From assembly GCA_030674185.1 (NCBI GenBank), contig CM060315.1:87048079-87112078 (forward strand): 64,000 nt of DNA. The letters are read 5' to 3'. Position 1 is the stretch's first letter. Every line of letters begins with the position of its first letter. Positions 23,876 through 35,567 of the stretch are shown piece by piece. Below the pieces are notes generated by a model. The model had not been told where the DNA came from and ran no database searches. It saw only the letters and a list, made by a program, of their open reading frames with translations. Source of the stretch: Monoplex corrugatus. Its lineage: Eukaryota; Mollusca; Gastropoda; Littorinimorpha; Ranellidae. The translations under genes and the position numbers were made by a program.

Positions 23876-23979
23876 ATATTCAATATTAACACAATCTGGT
23901 TTCACAAATTTCGTTCAATACCACAAAATATTCAATATTAACACAATCTGGTTTCACAAATTTCGTTCAATACCACCAT
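23876..23979. repeat. 52-bp tandem duplication
   Basis: Two near-identical units starting atattcaatattaacacaat. Confidence 0.9.
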
Positions 23980-24240
23980 ATACTTTTTTTTAACTTGGCA
24001 CTCATGGAACTTCCCGAGTTTCAACATATTTATATTTTTTTCCGCCGAGCATCAGACAACCCGGTCTGCTAAAAAAAAACGTTGTACCTATCTCTCTCCC
24101 TGACGTCACGGGAACATTGACGTCCTCTGAATGACGTATTTACTTCGCGTGTTTGCATTCCGTATTTGGTCCATACATTACTCCATGCACCCGACACACA
24201 CAAAACAAAAACCATGTGCACACATCACTGTGCACATGAC

Positions 24241-24241
24241 A

Positions 24242-24276
<35 letters not shown>

Positions 24277-24292
24277 TGCGTGCGTGTGTGTG
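24241..24292. repeat. (GT)n/(GCGT)n microsatellite
   Basis: Short compound run. Confidence 0.9.
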
Positions 24293-24841
24293 AGGAGGTG
24301 GGGGGAGAGATCCAACCGCAGAAAATGGAGGGAAGGAGGGGGGAGTGGAAGGGAAAAGAGAAAGACAAACAAGACCACCTCCACTAAACGACGGTACGTT
24401 TTGTAATGCCTTTATGACAGAGCGAGATGACGGATGGGGAGGCTGGGAGATTATTAAAACAAATTAAGAAAACATATCGGCGAAACCATTCCAACAATGC
24501 TCCTTTCTATACGGCAGATTATAAAAAAAGAGGAAGTTTTAAACGTAAACTCCCGTTTACTATATCAAACTTTGTGCAAATGGCTCAACGTTTGTCCCAT
24601 AGTTTGGCTGAACCTACCCAACTTCAAGAAATATATGCAAAGACGCCTTCAGGTGTCGACACAAATGCCTTACCACAATCCGGAATTTGCGCCAAAATGC
24701 TACTTCCTCATTTTGTACTTCTCTAGGTCAATGTGACCTTGAAAGAGCAAAAGTTATTATAGAAACACATGCATTGACGACAGTGGTAGAATGTCACGAC
24801 AGCGAAAACAGTAGTCAGTAGTTAATGAGAAATTGTGTTTT
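24293..24841. other. No feature recognised
   Basis: No coding or repeat match noticed. Confidence 0.5.
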
Positions 24842-24930
24842 AACACGTCTTCCTCAAAAAGTGCTGATTTTAGGCACTCTTTTCGTGCGGGGGTGCGGTT
24901 TCGTGTGACCCTGACCTTGGAGATTATACC
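24842..24930. repeat. Unclassified interspersed repeat, copy 2
   Basis: Matches 1105-1190 (agtgctgattttaggca, tgtgaccctgacct). Confidence 0.5.
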
Positions 24931-25231
24931 TGCCAACCTTATGTTCCTATGGCTCTTAACTGTCACAGTTTTGGCAAATATTCGGGTGAAGATACCAGCC
25001 ATGAAGTGCTGAGAGCAAGTGAACGATCGGACGACGACACAAAGGGTTGTCCCAGGGCAAAAGGCTGTGCAAAAATCCACTTGCACAGGTACACACAAAT
25101 ACACTCGCACACAGAGGGGGAGGGAGGGGGGAGAAAAGTGGGTGGCGCCACACTCTGGCAACTGCTTTTTAGGAGAGGATCGGATCCACAACACAAATGT
25201 ATCCAATGGAAGGGATGGGAGGGAGAGATAT

Positions 25232-27390
25232 ACAAACAGAAAGAGAACACAGAGACCAAGAGAGACAGAGACAAGAGAACAAGAGAGAAGAGAGGACAGA
25301 GAGACAGAGACACAGAGAGGAACAGAGAACAGAGACAGAGAACAGAGAGAAGAGAACAGAGACAAGAGACACAGGAGAAGACAAGAGAGAGAGAGACAGA
25401 GACACAAGAAGACAGAGACAGAGAGACAAGAGGACAGGAGACACAGAGACACAGAGAGAAAGAGAGACAGAGAGACAGAGACACAGAGAGAAGAGAGACA
25501 GAGACACAGAGAGAAAGAGAGACAGAGACACAGAGAGACAGACGACACAGAGAAGAGAGACAGAGAGACAGAGACAGAGACACAGAGAGAGACAGAGAGA
25601 CACAGAGAGAAAGGAGGAGACAGAGACACAGAGAACAGAGACACAGAGAGACAAGAGAGACAGAGACACAGAGACACAGAGAGACAGAGACACAGAAGAC
25701 AGAGACACAGAGAGACACAGGAGACACAGAGACAAGAGAGACAGAGACACGAGAGACAGAGAGACAGAGACACAGAGAGACAGAGACACAGAGAGACAGA
25801 GACACAGAGAGACAGAGACACAGAGCAAAGAGAGACAGAGACAACAGAGACACAGAGAGACAGAGACACAGAGAGAAAGAGAGACAGAGACACAGAGAGA
25901 CAGAGAGACAGGAACGGAGACAGAGAGACAGAGACACAGAGGACAGAGAGACAGAGACACAGAGAGACAGAGAACAGAGACACAGAGAGACACAGAGAGA
26001 CAGAGACACAGAGAACAAGACAGAGACAAGAGACACAGAGAGACAGAGACACAGAGACACAGAGAGACAGAGACACAGAGACACAGAGAGACAGAGACAC
26101 AGAGACACAGAGAGACAGAGAGACACAGAGCAGAGAGACAGAGACACAGAGAGACAGGAGACACAGGAGGACAAGAGAGACAGAGACACAGAGAGAAGAG
26201 ACAAACAGAGACACAGAGAACAGAGAACAGAGAGACAGACACAGAGAGACAGAGACACAGAGAGCCAGAAAGAGAAAGAGACCAGGAGACAGAGACACAG
26301 AGAGACAGAGACAAGAGAACAGGAGACACAGAGGAGACCAGAGACACAGAGACAGAGAACACAGAGAGACGGACACAGAGCACAAGAGAGGACACAGAGA
26401 CACAGAGAGAGACAGAGACACAGAGAAGAGACAGAGACACGAGAGAGAAGAGCACAGAGAACAGAGACAGAGACACAGAGAGACACAGAGAGACACAGAG
26501 AGACAGAGAACAGAGAACAGAGGACAAGAGAGAACAGAGACACAGAGACACAGAGAGACAGAGAGACAGAGAACAGGGAAGAGAACAGAGCACAGAGACA
26601 GAGAACAGAGACACAGAGGACAGAGACACAAGAGAGACAGAGAGGACAGAGACACAGAGACACAGAGAGACAGAGACACAGAGAGACAGAGACACAGAGA
26701 CACAGAGAGACAGAGAGACAGAGACACAGAGACAAGAGAGACAGAGACACAGAGAGACAGAGACACAGAGAACAGAGACAGAGGAAGAGAGACAGAGACA
26801 CAGAGACACAGAGAAAACAGAGAGACAGAGACACAGAGAGACACAAGAGACAGAGACAAGACAGAGACAGAGAGACAGAGACACAGAGACACAGAGAGAC
26901 AGAGAGACAGAGACACAGAGACACAGAGACACAGAGAGACAGAGACACAGACAGACAACAGAGAGACAGAGACACAGGAAGAGAAAAGAGAGACAGAGAC
27001 AAAAGACGACACAGAGAGACAGAGACGACACAGAGACACAGAGAGAGAGACAGAGACAGAGACACAGAGAGACAGAGACACAGAGACAGAGAGACGACAG
27101 AGACACAGAGAGACAGAGACACAGAGACACAGAGACAGAGACACAGAGAGACAGAGGACACAGAGAACAGAGAGACAGAGACAACACGAGAACAGAAGAC
27201 GAGACACAGAAGAGACAGAGACACAGAAGACAGAGACACAGAGACAGAGACACAGAGAGACAAGAACAGAGGACACAGAGAGACAGAGACACAGAGAGAC
27301 AGAGACACAGAGAGACAGAGAACAGAGACAGAGACGACAGAGAGACAGACCAGAGAGAAAGAGAGAGAGAGAGAGAAAGGAAAGCGACAA
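25232..27390. repeat. 2.16-kb GACACAGAGA-type minisatellite with no T on the plus strand
   Basis: Built from interleaved GACAGA, GACACAGA and GAGA words, often a 16-bp period (gagacagagacacaga). Reading each line, I find no T between 25231 and 27391. Without T on one strand no stop codon can occur on either strand, so all six frames are open for over 2 kb. These frames are not genes. Confidence 0.95.
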
Positions 27391-27605
27391 TTAGACAGAA
27401 AGAGAGAAAAAGAGAGAATATGTGAGAGAGAGGCAGAGAGAGAGACAGAGACACAGAGAGACAGAGACACAGAGAGACAGAGACACAGAGAGACAGAGAC
27501 ACAGAGAGAAAGAGAGAGAGAGAGAAAGGAAAGCGACAATTAGACAGAAAGAGAGAAAAAGAGAGAATATGTGAGAGAGAGGCAGAGAGAGAGACAGAGA
27601 CAGAG
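27370..27605. repeat. Direct duplication of about 83 bp, 152 bp apart
   Basis: A block with gaaaggaaagcgacaattag and gagaatatgtgagagagagg occurs at about 27371 and again at about 27523, separated by GACA repeats. Confidence 0.85.
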
Positions 27606-27620
27606 AGAGGACAGAGACAC

Positions 27621-27689
<69 letters not shown>

Positions 27690-27955
27690 GGCAGAGAGAG
27701 AGAGAGAGAGAGAGATGAACCGACGCTTCATTTTCGAACGGCACATATATTAGCTTACTGACCAACTTATGTGTCTGCAAAAGACAGGCAGGCAGGCAGG
27801 CAGGCAGGCAGACAGAGACACAGAGACACAGAGAGACAGAGAGACAGAGACACAGAGACACAGAGACACAGAGACACAGAGAGAAAGAGAGAAAGAGAGA
27901 CAGAGAGACAGAGAGACAGAGAGACAGAGACACAGAGAGACAGAGACACAGACGA
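27606..27955. repeat. GA, (CAGG)n and GACA/GACACAGA tracts
   Basis: GA run 27620-27712, a 60-bp non-repetitive spacer, CAGG run 27786-27810, then GACACAGA repeats. Confidence 0.9.
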
Positions 27956-27959
27956 AAAA

Positions 27960-28470
27960 ACAGTAATAGCAATAGTGTTTAAAACCCAGCCCACTGTTTA
28001 AGTCCATGTCAGAGCCATAACTACCTCAAATAAACTTCACAGATATAAACATCGACGACCGTGGGGAAAAACAAAATTGTGACAGCAAAATTAAGTACAC
28101 TTATCACCGTATCCACGCAAATAATACAAACATACGTATGACCCTGGCGCGGGCCATTCCGCCGAAATCATCACCGGGGATACTGAAAAAAAAATTCCAT
28201 ATAAATGCATAAACATAACTCTATACTCAAAACATGCATAAAACTGGTCATTATTACCTAAAACTACCACTGAGCAGTTCACATTTCCTCAGAGCTAGAA
28301 GAGCAGCTATATAACCAATTTATCAATCGCAGTGAACGGAAAATATGGTCGGTGTTATGGAAAACAATGCTGACTATACAAGCAAGGCTGAAAATGAGAA
28401 AGAAAAAGATGACAGTTAGGAAGCAAGGCCCAAAGAATTTCCAGAAAGTGGAAATACTGTTCATAACTGA
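27960..28470 (-). mobile_element. Unit-530, copy 3 (diverged)
   Basis: Tail (gtttaaaacccagcccactg) and head-proximal segment (aatttccagaaagtggaaat) match the other copies, but many substitutions suggest an older insertion. Confidence 0.65.
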
Positions 28471-28567
28471 CCGATTGCAGTAAATCGCTGTTGAACAAAC
28501 TCTGAACTCCTGTCAATGCTTATCTGAACACCATCAAATATCCACTGCAATTATTGGCATGGATATG

Positions 28568-29714
28568 AAAGGTTTACTTCACAAAGCACACTGACTCTTG
28601 TTATAGGAAATCAAATATTTACCATACAAAGTCCACTGAACAAACGTTTACCCAACAAAAGTCCATTGAATATAGTTTACCCTACAAAGCCCTCTGAATA
28701 AAGGTCTACCCTACAAATCCCACTGAATAAAAGTTTATTTTACAAAGCCCATTGAATAAAAACGTTTACCCCACAAAGCCCACCGAATAAAGGTTTACCT
28801 GCAAAGCACACTGAACAAAGGTTTATCCTACAAAGACATTTGAATAAAGGTTTACCCTACAAAGCTCATTGAATAAAGGTTTGACTCTACAAAATCCACT
28901 GAATAAAAATTCATCTACAAAGCCCACTGAATAAACGTTTACCTACAAAGCCCACTGAGTAAAGGTTTACTCTACAAAACCCATTCAACAAAAATTTACC
29001 TGCAAAGCCCACTGAATAAAGGTTTACCCTACAAAGCCCACTGAATAAAGGTTTACCCTACACAGCTCACTGAATAAAGGTTTACTCTACAAAGCTGACT
29101 GAATAAAAATTCATCTACAAAGCCCACTGAATAAACGTTTACCTACAAAGCCCACTGAATAAACGTTTACCTTATAAAGCCCACTGAATAAAAACATTTA
29201 CCCTACAAAGCCCACTGAATAAAGTTTTACTCTACAAAGCCCACTGAATAAAGTTTTACTCTACAAAGCTCACCGAATAAAGGTTTACCATACAAAGCCC
29301 ACTGAATAAACGTTTACCCTACGAAGCCCACTGAATAAAGGTTTACCCTACAAAGCCCACTGAATAAAGGTTTACCCTACAAAGCCCACTGAATAAAGGT
29401 TTACCTTACAAAGCCCACTGAATAAAGGTTTACCCTACAAAGCCCACTGAATAAAGTTTTACTCTACAAAGCCCACTGAATAAAGGTTTACCCTACAAAG
29501 CCCACTGAATAAAGGTTTACCTTACAAAGCCCACTGAATAAAGGTTTACCCTACAAAGCCCACTGAATAAAGGTTTACCCTACAAAGCCCACTGAATAAA
29601 GGTTTACCCCACAAAGCCCATTGAATAAAGGTTTACCTTACAAAGCCCATTGAATAAAAAAAAAGTTAACCTACAAAGCCCACTGAATATAGGTTTACCT
29701 AAGAGGGCCACTGA
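28568..29714. repeat. 29-bp minisatellite, roughly 38 units
   Basis: Consensus tacaaagcccactgaataaa then ggtttaccc. Units are diverged at the left edge and near identical in 29280-29600, suggesting recent expansion in the centre-right. No spacers, so not CRISPR-like. Confidence 0.93.
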
Positions 29715-29742
29715 ATTTTGTCAGAAGCTGTTACATTACGAG

Positions 29743-30292
29743 GTAAAACGTTGTTATTGTTGTTTAAACCCAGCCGACTGCGCAGAGCCATATCAGGACT
29801 ACAACCGCTTCAAAACATACAAAACTTCAACAGGAAAAAAAACAATAGAAAATTAAGTACACATATCAATGTATTCGCGCACATAATCTAAGGGCATGCC
29901 CCTGGCATCGACCACCACGTCCAATTTATCGCACAGGGGATTTAAAAAACACACCTGAATACAAATTTAAGCATACCTAAGGTCATCAAAACATACATAA
30001 AAACGGGTTAAATTACCTAAAATTGCTTCCGAATATCTCACCTTCCTAGAGGCAAAAAAATGCACTTAATACATGTACCCAATTGTCAATCCTAGGAAAA
30101 AGTACCTAAGACTTTATCGAACACATACAGGTGAACGGACCAGCAAGGCAGAAAATGATAGGAAGCAATGACAGAAAGCAAAGGAACAAGGCAGAAACAA
30201 AGACAGTGACAGAAAAGAGGACATTTCTAGCACATAATTTCTAGGTGGGGATACTATTTAAACTGAAAGAGCCCCGGCATCCCCACGGGGGA
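29743..30292 (-). mobile_element. Unit-530, copy 4, with target-site duplication
   Basis: Flanked by the 15-bp direct repeat acgaggtaaaacgtt (29738-29752 and 30293-30307). Head gccccggcatccccac and tail are intact. Directly adjacent to LINE-D, which carries the same target sequence. Confidence 0.82.
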
Positions 30293-30305
30293 ACGAGGTA
30301 AAACG

Positions 30306-31759
30306 TTCAGTTCATATTGCTTATAGCCCACCCGACCACTACAGCCATATCAGGGCTACCACCACGTCAAGACAACAGATAAAAACCATGCTCACCGTTA
30401 ACCTTGCAAATCTAAAATGCAATAAAGAAAAACACGTAAAATCACATCAGATGAAATCTATTGATCTGTTGTAAAAACTGAAGAAAATTATATCAGGAGG
30501 GACGTGTCGGAAGAGGTTCTTTAAGGAATCCGCTGTGTAGTGCTTTTGTTTAACATCCTACAAGTCCCAGCAATCGAGGAGATGTCAGATGCTCAACAGC
30601 TCATCACATGGTATACACCACGGTGTTTCTTCATTTTTCAAAAGGTACGAAGGAGTGTAGGATGTGTGACCCGTGCGTAACCTACATAACACTGTCTCTT
30701 TCTTACGGTTTCCTGCAGCAATTGGGAGAATTTCTTTCAGGTTAGGGCGGATTTGGAAAAGTTTGTTACCTGTCCGTTCATTCCAATCCTCCAGCCACAG
30801 ATTTCTTACGTAACTGTGTACTTTCGATTTGACATCTGTGTAAGGGATCAAGGACTTGGACATCTTTTCCATTGTGGCCTTCTTGGCCAGGTAGTCATCC
30901 TTGTCATTGCCTTCAATACCAACATGGTCAGGAATCCAGGCAAAAACAATCTCGTAACCTTCACTTGCAAGAGTAGAATACACTTCAAAGAACTTGCAAG
31001 TTCAGGGTGACTGATGTTTCGGCAAGCAATTGCCTGCAAAGCTGAAACGGGGTCAGAAAACATGAGAAACTCTTTGTGCTTGGATTGGGACACCATTTTT
31101 AGTGCCAAAACCAGAGCAGTCAGTTCAGCAGTATAAACGGAACTTTCAGATGGCATATGTTTTGAAAATGCTCGATTGGAAATCTCTGAAAAGAAGGCAG
31201 CGGAAGCAACACCTTCATCACACTTGGACCATCAGTGAAGATTCTGTGGGATGACGGAGATTTTTCACACAGTTCCGCATAAAACGATTTGTACACTAGT
31301 GACCTGGTATTGTCTTTACGGAAGGAAGCAAGATCAAAACAAACCTTTGGTGTTTTCAACGTCCATGGTGGACTATCTGGAAACTTTCAGAGGTCGTTAA
31401 CATCTGCTAAATTTATATCTGCCTTTTCCATATGGGGACGGATACGCAGCCCCAAAGGAGGAGTCACTTTTTGATGTTTTTCAAAGTCACTTTCAAATCT
31501 GGGGTTGAAGACAGTCGTAGGCTGGGTTTTCCGGTTCAGAGAACAGTTTCAAACAGAAATTTAAGCTTAGTTTCGGTCTACGGTTGCTCAGGGAGTGCTC
31601 TCCTGCCTCCGCATACAAACTATACACAGGTGTCGTTCTGAATGCACCAAGACATAGGCGCAGCCCTTGATGGTGAATGGGATCCATGTCTTTAGGTACG
31701 ACGCTCTCGCAGACCCATATATTACGCAGCCAAAGTCCAGTTTAGAGCGAATTAAAGCT
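30306..31759 (-). pseudogene. LINE-D (I-like, RNase H) 3' portion, 5'-truncated and frameshifted
   Basis: On the minus strand: RT C-terminal part (MDPIHHQGLRLCLGAFRT, near 31680), then RNase H in pieces: IFTDG (first Asp), VYTAELTALVLAL (Glu), FSDPVSALQ (Asp) and the HVGIEGNDKDDYLAKKA block. A cysteine-containing end (CIPCDELLSI) and a 3' UTR finish it. Frameshifts separate these blocks. The 3' tail (agccctgatatggctgtagt then ggtcgggtgggc on the minus strand) matches Unit-530. Flanked by gaggtaaaacgt at 30295-30306 and 31760-31771. Confidence 0.82.
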
Positions 31760-31794
31760 GAGGTAAAACGTAACTGCGCAAAAGAGGAGAAAAA

Positions 31795-31942
31795 TGGTAG
31801 AATGGTTCAGACGTTCGCCTGCCGATGACTAAACTCGAGGTTCCAAGGTTCGTTTCCCGTTCAGGTTTCAAGTTTTCTCCCCAGCTTAACCCGAAAATCG
31901 AGCTGCACGTCTAGTTCTTAGAAAAGAGACGAAAAAAAAAAC
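31795..31942 (+). mobile_element. SINE-4, tRNA-derived, short
   Basis: A box TGGTAGAATGG matches the TRGYNNARNGG consensus fully; B box GGTTCGTTTCC has one mismatch. A short body ends in an A run (about 31931-31940). Confidence 0.6.
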
Positions 31943-31944
31943 CG

Positions 31945-33000
31945 CGTCAGACCCGCGTTATTCAACACAGTGGTCAAAATGGGCGTTCCTAAACAGGTCA
32001 TTTCATTGATTGCCTCATTACATAAAACCAAAAGGCTACAGTTGGATGGGACAATCAGAAATGTGAGTTTTTCAACATCCAGAAGGGAGTTAGACAAGGT
32101 TGTATCCATTCACCGTATCTCTAACATCTACAGGGAACAAGTCATGAGAGATGATGTAGAAGGCATGGGTATAACGATAGGAGGAAAAAGTTACAAACCT
32201 TCTATTAGCAGACAATATTACAAGTATGAAAAGAATTCTTTACAGGGTGGATACAGTGGACAAATAGGCTGGCCTAAACTTGAACGCCAAGAAAACAAAA
32301 GTGCGACATATTAGAAGCAAAGTCACTGAAAACAATCACTACATCTTACTAAAGTTCCTTTAGAAAATGTTAAAGATGTTAAAATATCTTGGTTCTGTAA
32401 AAATCGACGATGGAACCTGCTTCAAAGACACTAAAATAAGAACTGGAATGGCAATGCAAAAAACTGGTCCAACTCAATATATGGTAAGACAACGCACACC
32501 AAATGGCCTGAAAATTAAAAACTTTTAAAAATATTGATTTGGCCAGTCATGATTTATGGCTGCGAAGCCTGGATTCTCAGGAATGCCGATTGCCGAAGAA
32601 TTGAGGCAGCAGAGGCAGAAGAATTGAGGCAGGAGAGATGTGGTTTTATCGGAGACTACTACATGTCAAATGGACGGATGGAAGAACTAATGAAAGTGTC
32701 CTGGAAGAATTTGATACCACCAGAAAATTACTAGCAGACACCAACAAGAGAAGACTAAAATACATAGGCCATGTGTCACGTAGCAAAAACACAGACCTCA
32801 TGGCAGCCATTTATCAAGTAAAAGCATAGACAAAAGGAAAGGCAGACCTCCAATCTCACACATCGAGAACATAACCAACATCAGTGGCCCAAACATTCAA
32901 AAAGTTGTCCACACAGAGCCGCTTGGAGGGGAGTAACGGTGTCAAAGAATGCAGCGGCCAACACTGAACCCGGTGACAAGTGAGACACCCGAGTGCTTCC
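31945..33000 (+). pseudogene. LINE-A copy 2, degraded
   Basis: Same order as 22205-23253 in broken frames: VKMGVPKQVISLIASL, an MRDDVEGMGITIGGK block, IWPVMIYGCEAW, MWFYRRLLHVKWTDGRTNES, RRLKYIGH, and the GRPP/NITNISG tail. The 3' terminus gcagcggccaacactgaacc then cggtgac matches the end of copy 1. A local duplication lies near 32600-32635. The catalytic YADD region is destroyed. Confidence 0.85.
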
Positions 33001-33220
33001 TGGCCTACGCACGCTAACAGATCCCACGGCAAATCGTGAAGAGCAGGGCTGTCCTGGCATAAAAATAGTAAATACATAAGTTCATTTCCTAGATCTCTCC
33101 TTGAACCCCAATTAGCCTTCTTGCCTGTCTGAAGTCTTGGTGGAAATAAAAGTATGTGAGACAGCACGACAGGCAAGTGAACGAGAAAAGTAGTAACACA
33201 GGCGAAGGGAGAAGAGAAAA

Positions 33221-33263
33221 TATCACTCATAGTGAACAGACGTTAAATCAAAGAACGAACGAA
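33221..33263 (-). repeat. Retroelement 3'-end motif, copy 2
   Basis: Plus strand reads atatcactcatagtgaacag then acgttaaatcaaagaacgaa, the reverse complement of the motif at 59869-59915. Confidence 0.65.
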
Positions 33264-33299
33264 GAGAAAAAAGATATGTTAGAACACTCTGTGTGTGCA

Positions 33300-33355
33300 T
33301 GTGTGCGTGCGTGTGCGTGCGCGCGCGCGCGTGTGTGTGTGTGTGTGTGTGTGTG
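33300..33355. repeat. (GCGT)n/(GT)n microsatellite
   Basis: Compound run; about 290 bp of unrecognised single-copy sequence follows. Confidence 0.9.
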
Positions 33356-33644
33356 GTAGTGAGAACAACGGCTTGGGTCATGGGTCACACGCCCTACTCC
33401 CCGCCTGTCTCGCCCCCCCTCCCAGTTTGCGTATGGTTTGTGCCCTGGAGACTTGGTCGTTGTTGGTGATTGCTTTGGTGAATGAGAATCCGCGTCTCGG
33501 TTTGATTCTTGAATCAACTTTATATTAATTTAAATACGCGTTCTGATTCTATTCTGGCGTTGTTGTTTTGTTTTTTCCTGGTTCCTGTTTGCTTGATCGT
33601 GGGCAGTCACACTTGTTTTGAAAGCCTTATAAATGTTATTATTG

Positions 33645-33985
33645 TTATTATTGTTGTTATTTTGATGATGATGATGATCATCATCATCATCATCGTCGTC
33701 GTCGTCATCACTACTACTACTACTACCATCACTATTGTTATCATTATCATCAGTATATTATAATTATTATTATTATATTATCATCATCATTGTTATTATT
33801 ATTTCTTTTATTATTATATCATTATTACAATCATCATCATATAGTATCATTACCATTGTCATCATCATCATCACTATTATTATTATTATCATCATCATCA
33901 TCATTACTATTATATTATTATTTATTATTATTACATCATCATCATCATAATCATCACTACTATTATAATTATCATTATTATGCAT
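33645..33985. repeat. ATT/ATC/ACT trinucleotide tract
   Basis: About 340 bp of mixed ATT, ATC and CGT triplets just upstream of the LINE-B 5' end. Confidence 0.92.
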
Positions 33986-34516
33986 GTCATAGGCAGGTAT
34001 GTATTGTGATGCAACATGTCAACGGCGGATGTGATGCGTCTAGTGTGTCGGCTAGTGACTGCGTGCTTATCACCTCTCACTTTCAGCCTGCACCGCTGGC
34101 TAGCACTGCTGCTTGCAGCTATGCGAAAAGAAGAACAGATTGCGTAAGTTTCTTCCTGTCAGTACATAGCCTCTACATCAGCAAGCTCTACGTTGTGCCT
34201 CCTCATTGGCGACATGTGGTAACTAAGCATCTCACGGACTCAGGATAAATCTCGAGGGATTCGGAGGAGGTCTGCCCCCAGACGTGCGGCATGCAGGCCC
34301 ACCGGCGTGTGGATACGCCCTGGTGCCCACGAACCAGATCCCCTAGCTATGAGTAAATAGCTCCACTGCCTTGTGGACATCTCGGGAGAGAATAAGGCTA
34401 AGGGAGTTAACCCTGAAAAAAAACCGATGGAAGGCAAGGGGAAATCACCATCGTAGTTTTCCCAGGACAATTATGGACAGAAAAAAGATTGAAAATGAAG
34501 ATAACGACGTGAATAG

Positions 34517-35503
34517 GTGCCTTCGTCCGGTAGGGACTGTCATGCGGCGCAGGTGACACCAGACCGTCAGCCAGCTACTGCGACCAAACCCAAACCCAGA
34601 CTCAAACTTACAAACACCAAGATAGCAACATGGAACATCAGAACACTGTTGCAGAAGGTAAAATTATACAACATCAAAATGGAGATGGAAAGCCTTAACA
34701 TTAGTATTTTAGGACTAGGGGAAGTGAGATAGATGGGGGCAGGCATGATAACATCAGGAGAATACACAGTGATATACTCTGGTGGTAATTCACATGAAAG
34801 AGGAGTAGGCATCATAATAGACAAAGACAAATCAAAAGCAGTTAAGGGATACTGGGCTGTGTCTGACAGAGTTTTTCTGGTCAGATTGGGAGGCAAACCA
34901 TTTGACATCACCGTCATCCAGGTATATGCATCAACATCCGCAAGCACTCAGGAAGACATCGACAACTTCTACGAAGTATTAGAGATGGCCAAGGTCCAAT
35001 GTAAATCACAAGAAGTTACAGTCATAATGGGAGATTTTAATGCTAAAGTGGGACAGGATAGGGTAGAGGATATAGTTGGACCTCATGGCCTTGGTACACA
35101 AAATGAAAGGGGAGGGAAACTTGTAGAATGGGCACAGATGAATGAGTTCATAGTAGGAAACACCTGGTTTCAGCAGCCTAATAGAAGAAAATGGACTTGG
35201 ATGAGTCCAGGAGATAATACCAAAAATCAGATTGACTACATCCTGATCAACAAAAGATTTAGAAATTCTTTACTGTCAGCTAAAACACTACCAGGCGCAG
35301 ACTGCAACAGTGACCACAATCCTGTAGTGGGAAGGTTTAGGCTGAAATTGAGGAAAAGGAAACAGACCAAAAGCAACATCAAACTAAACCTTGGACTCTT
35401 CAAGACAGATGAAGGATACGTAAAAAACTTAATGTACATGTTCAAAACAAATTCAGTGCTCTGGAAGACGTTGGTGACAGTGAGGAACAATGGACAAAGT
35501 TGA
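34517..35503 (+). pseudogene. LINE-B AP-type endonuclease domain
   Basis: Endonuclease/exonuclease/phosphatase fold that nicks the genomic target. Motifs: IATWNIRTL (Asn), ILGLGEVR (Glu) followed by an in-frame TAG at 34730, then GDFNAKVG (Asp, Asn), IDYILI and SDHNPV (catalytic Asp-His). Apart from the TAG and a disrupted linker after 35500, all expected catalytic residues are visible. Confidence 0.88.
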
Positions 35504-35567
35504 GAAATTCGATAAATGAAGCTTGCGAAGAAATCCCTAAGGCAGATAGAAAAGCAAAAAAAGTTGG

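Noticed and set aside
24757..27543. Six overlapping frames of 740-880 codons rich in Ser/Leu/Cys or Arg/Glu/Thr
   Set aside because: They result from the absence of T on one strand of a GACA-type repeat; there is no start context, domain or conserved frame.
28568..29714. CRISPR-like regular array
   Set aside because: Units are contiguous without spacers, no cas genes are present and the genome is eukaryotic; it is a minisatellite.
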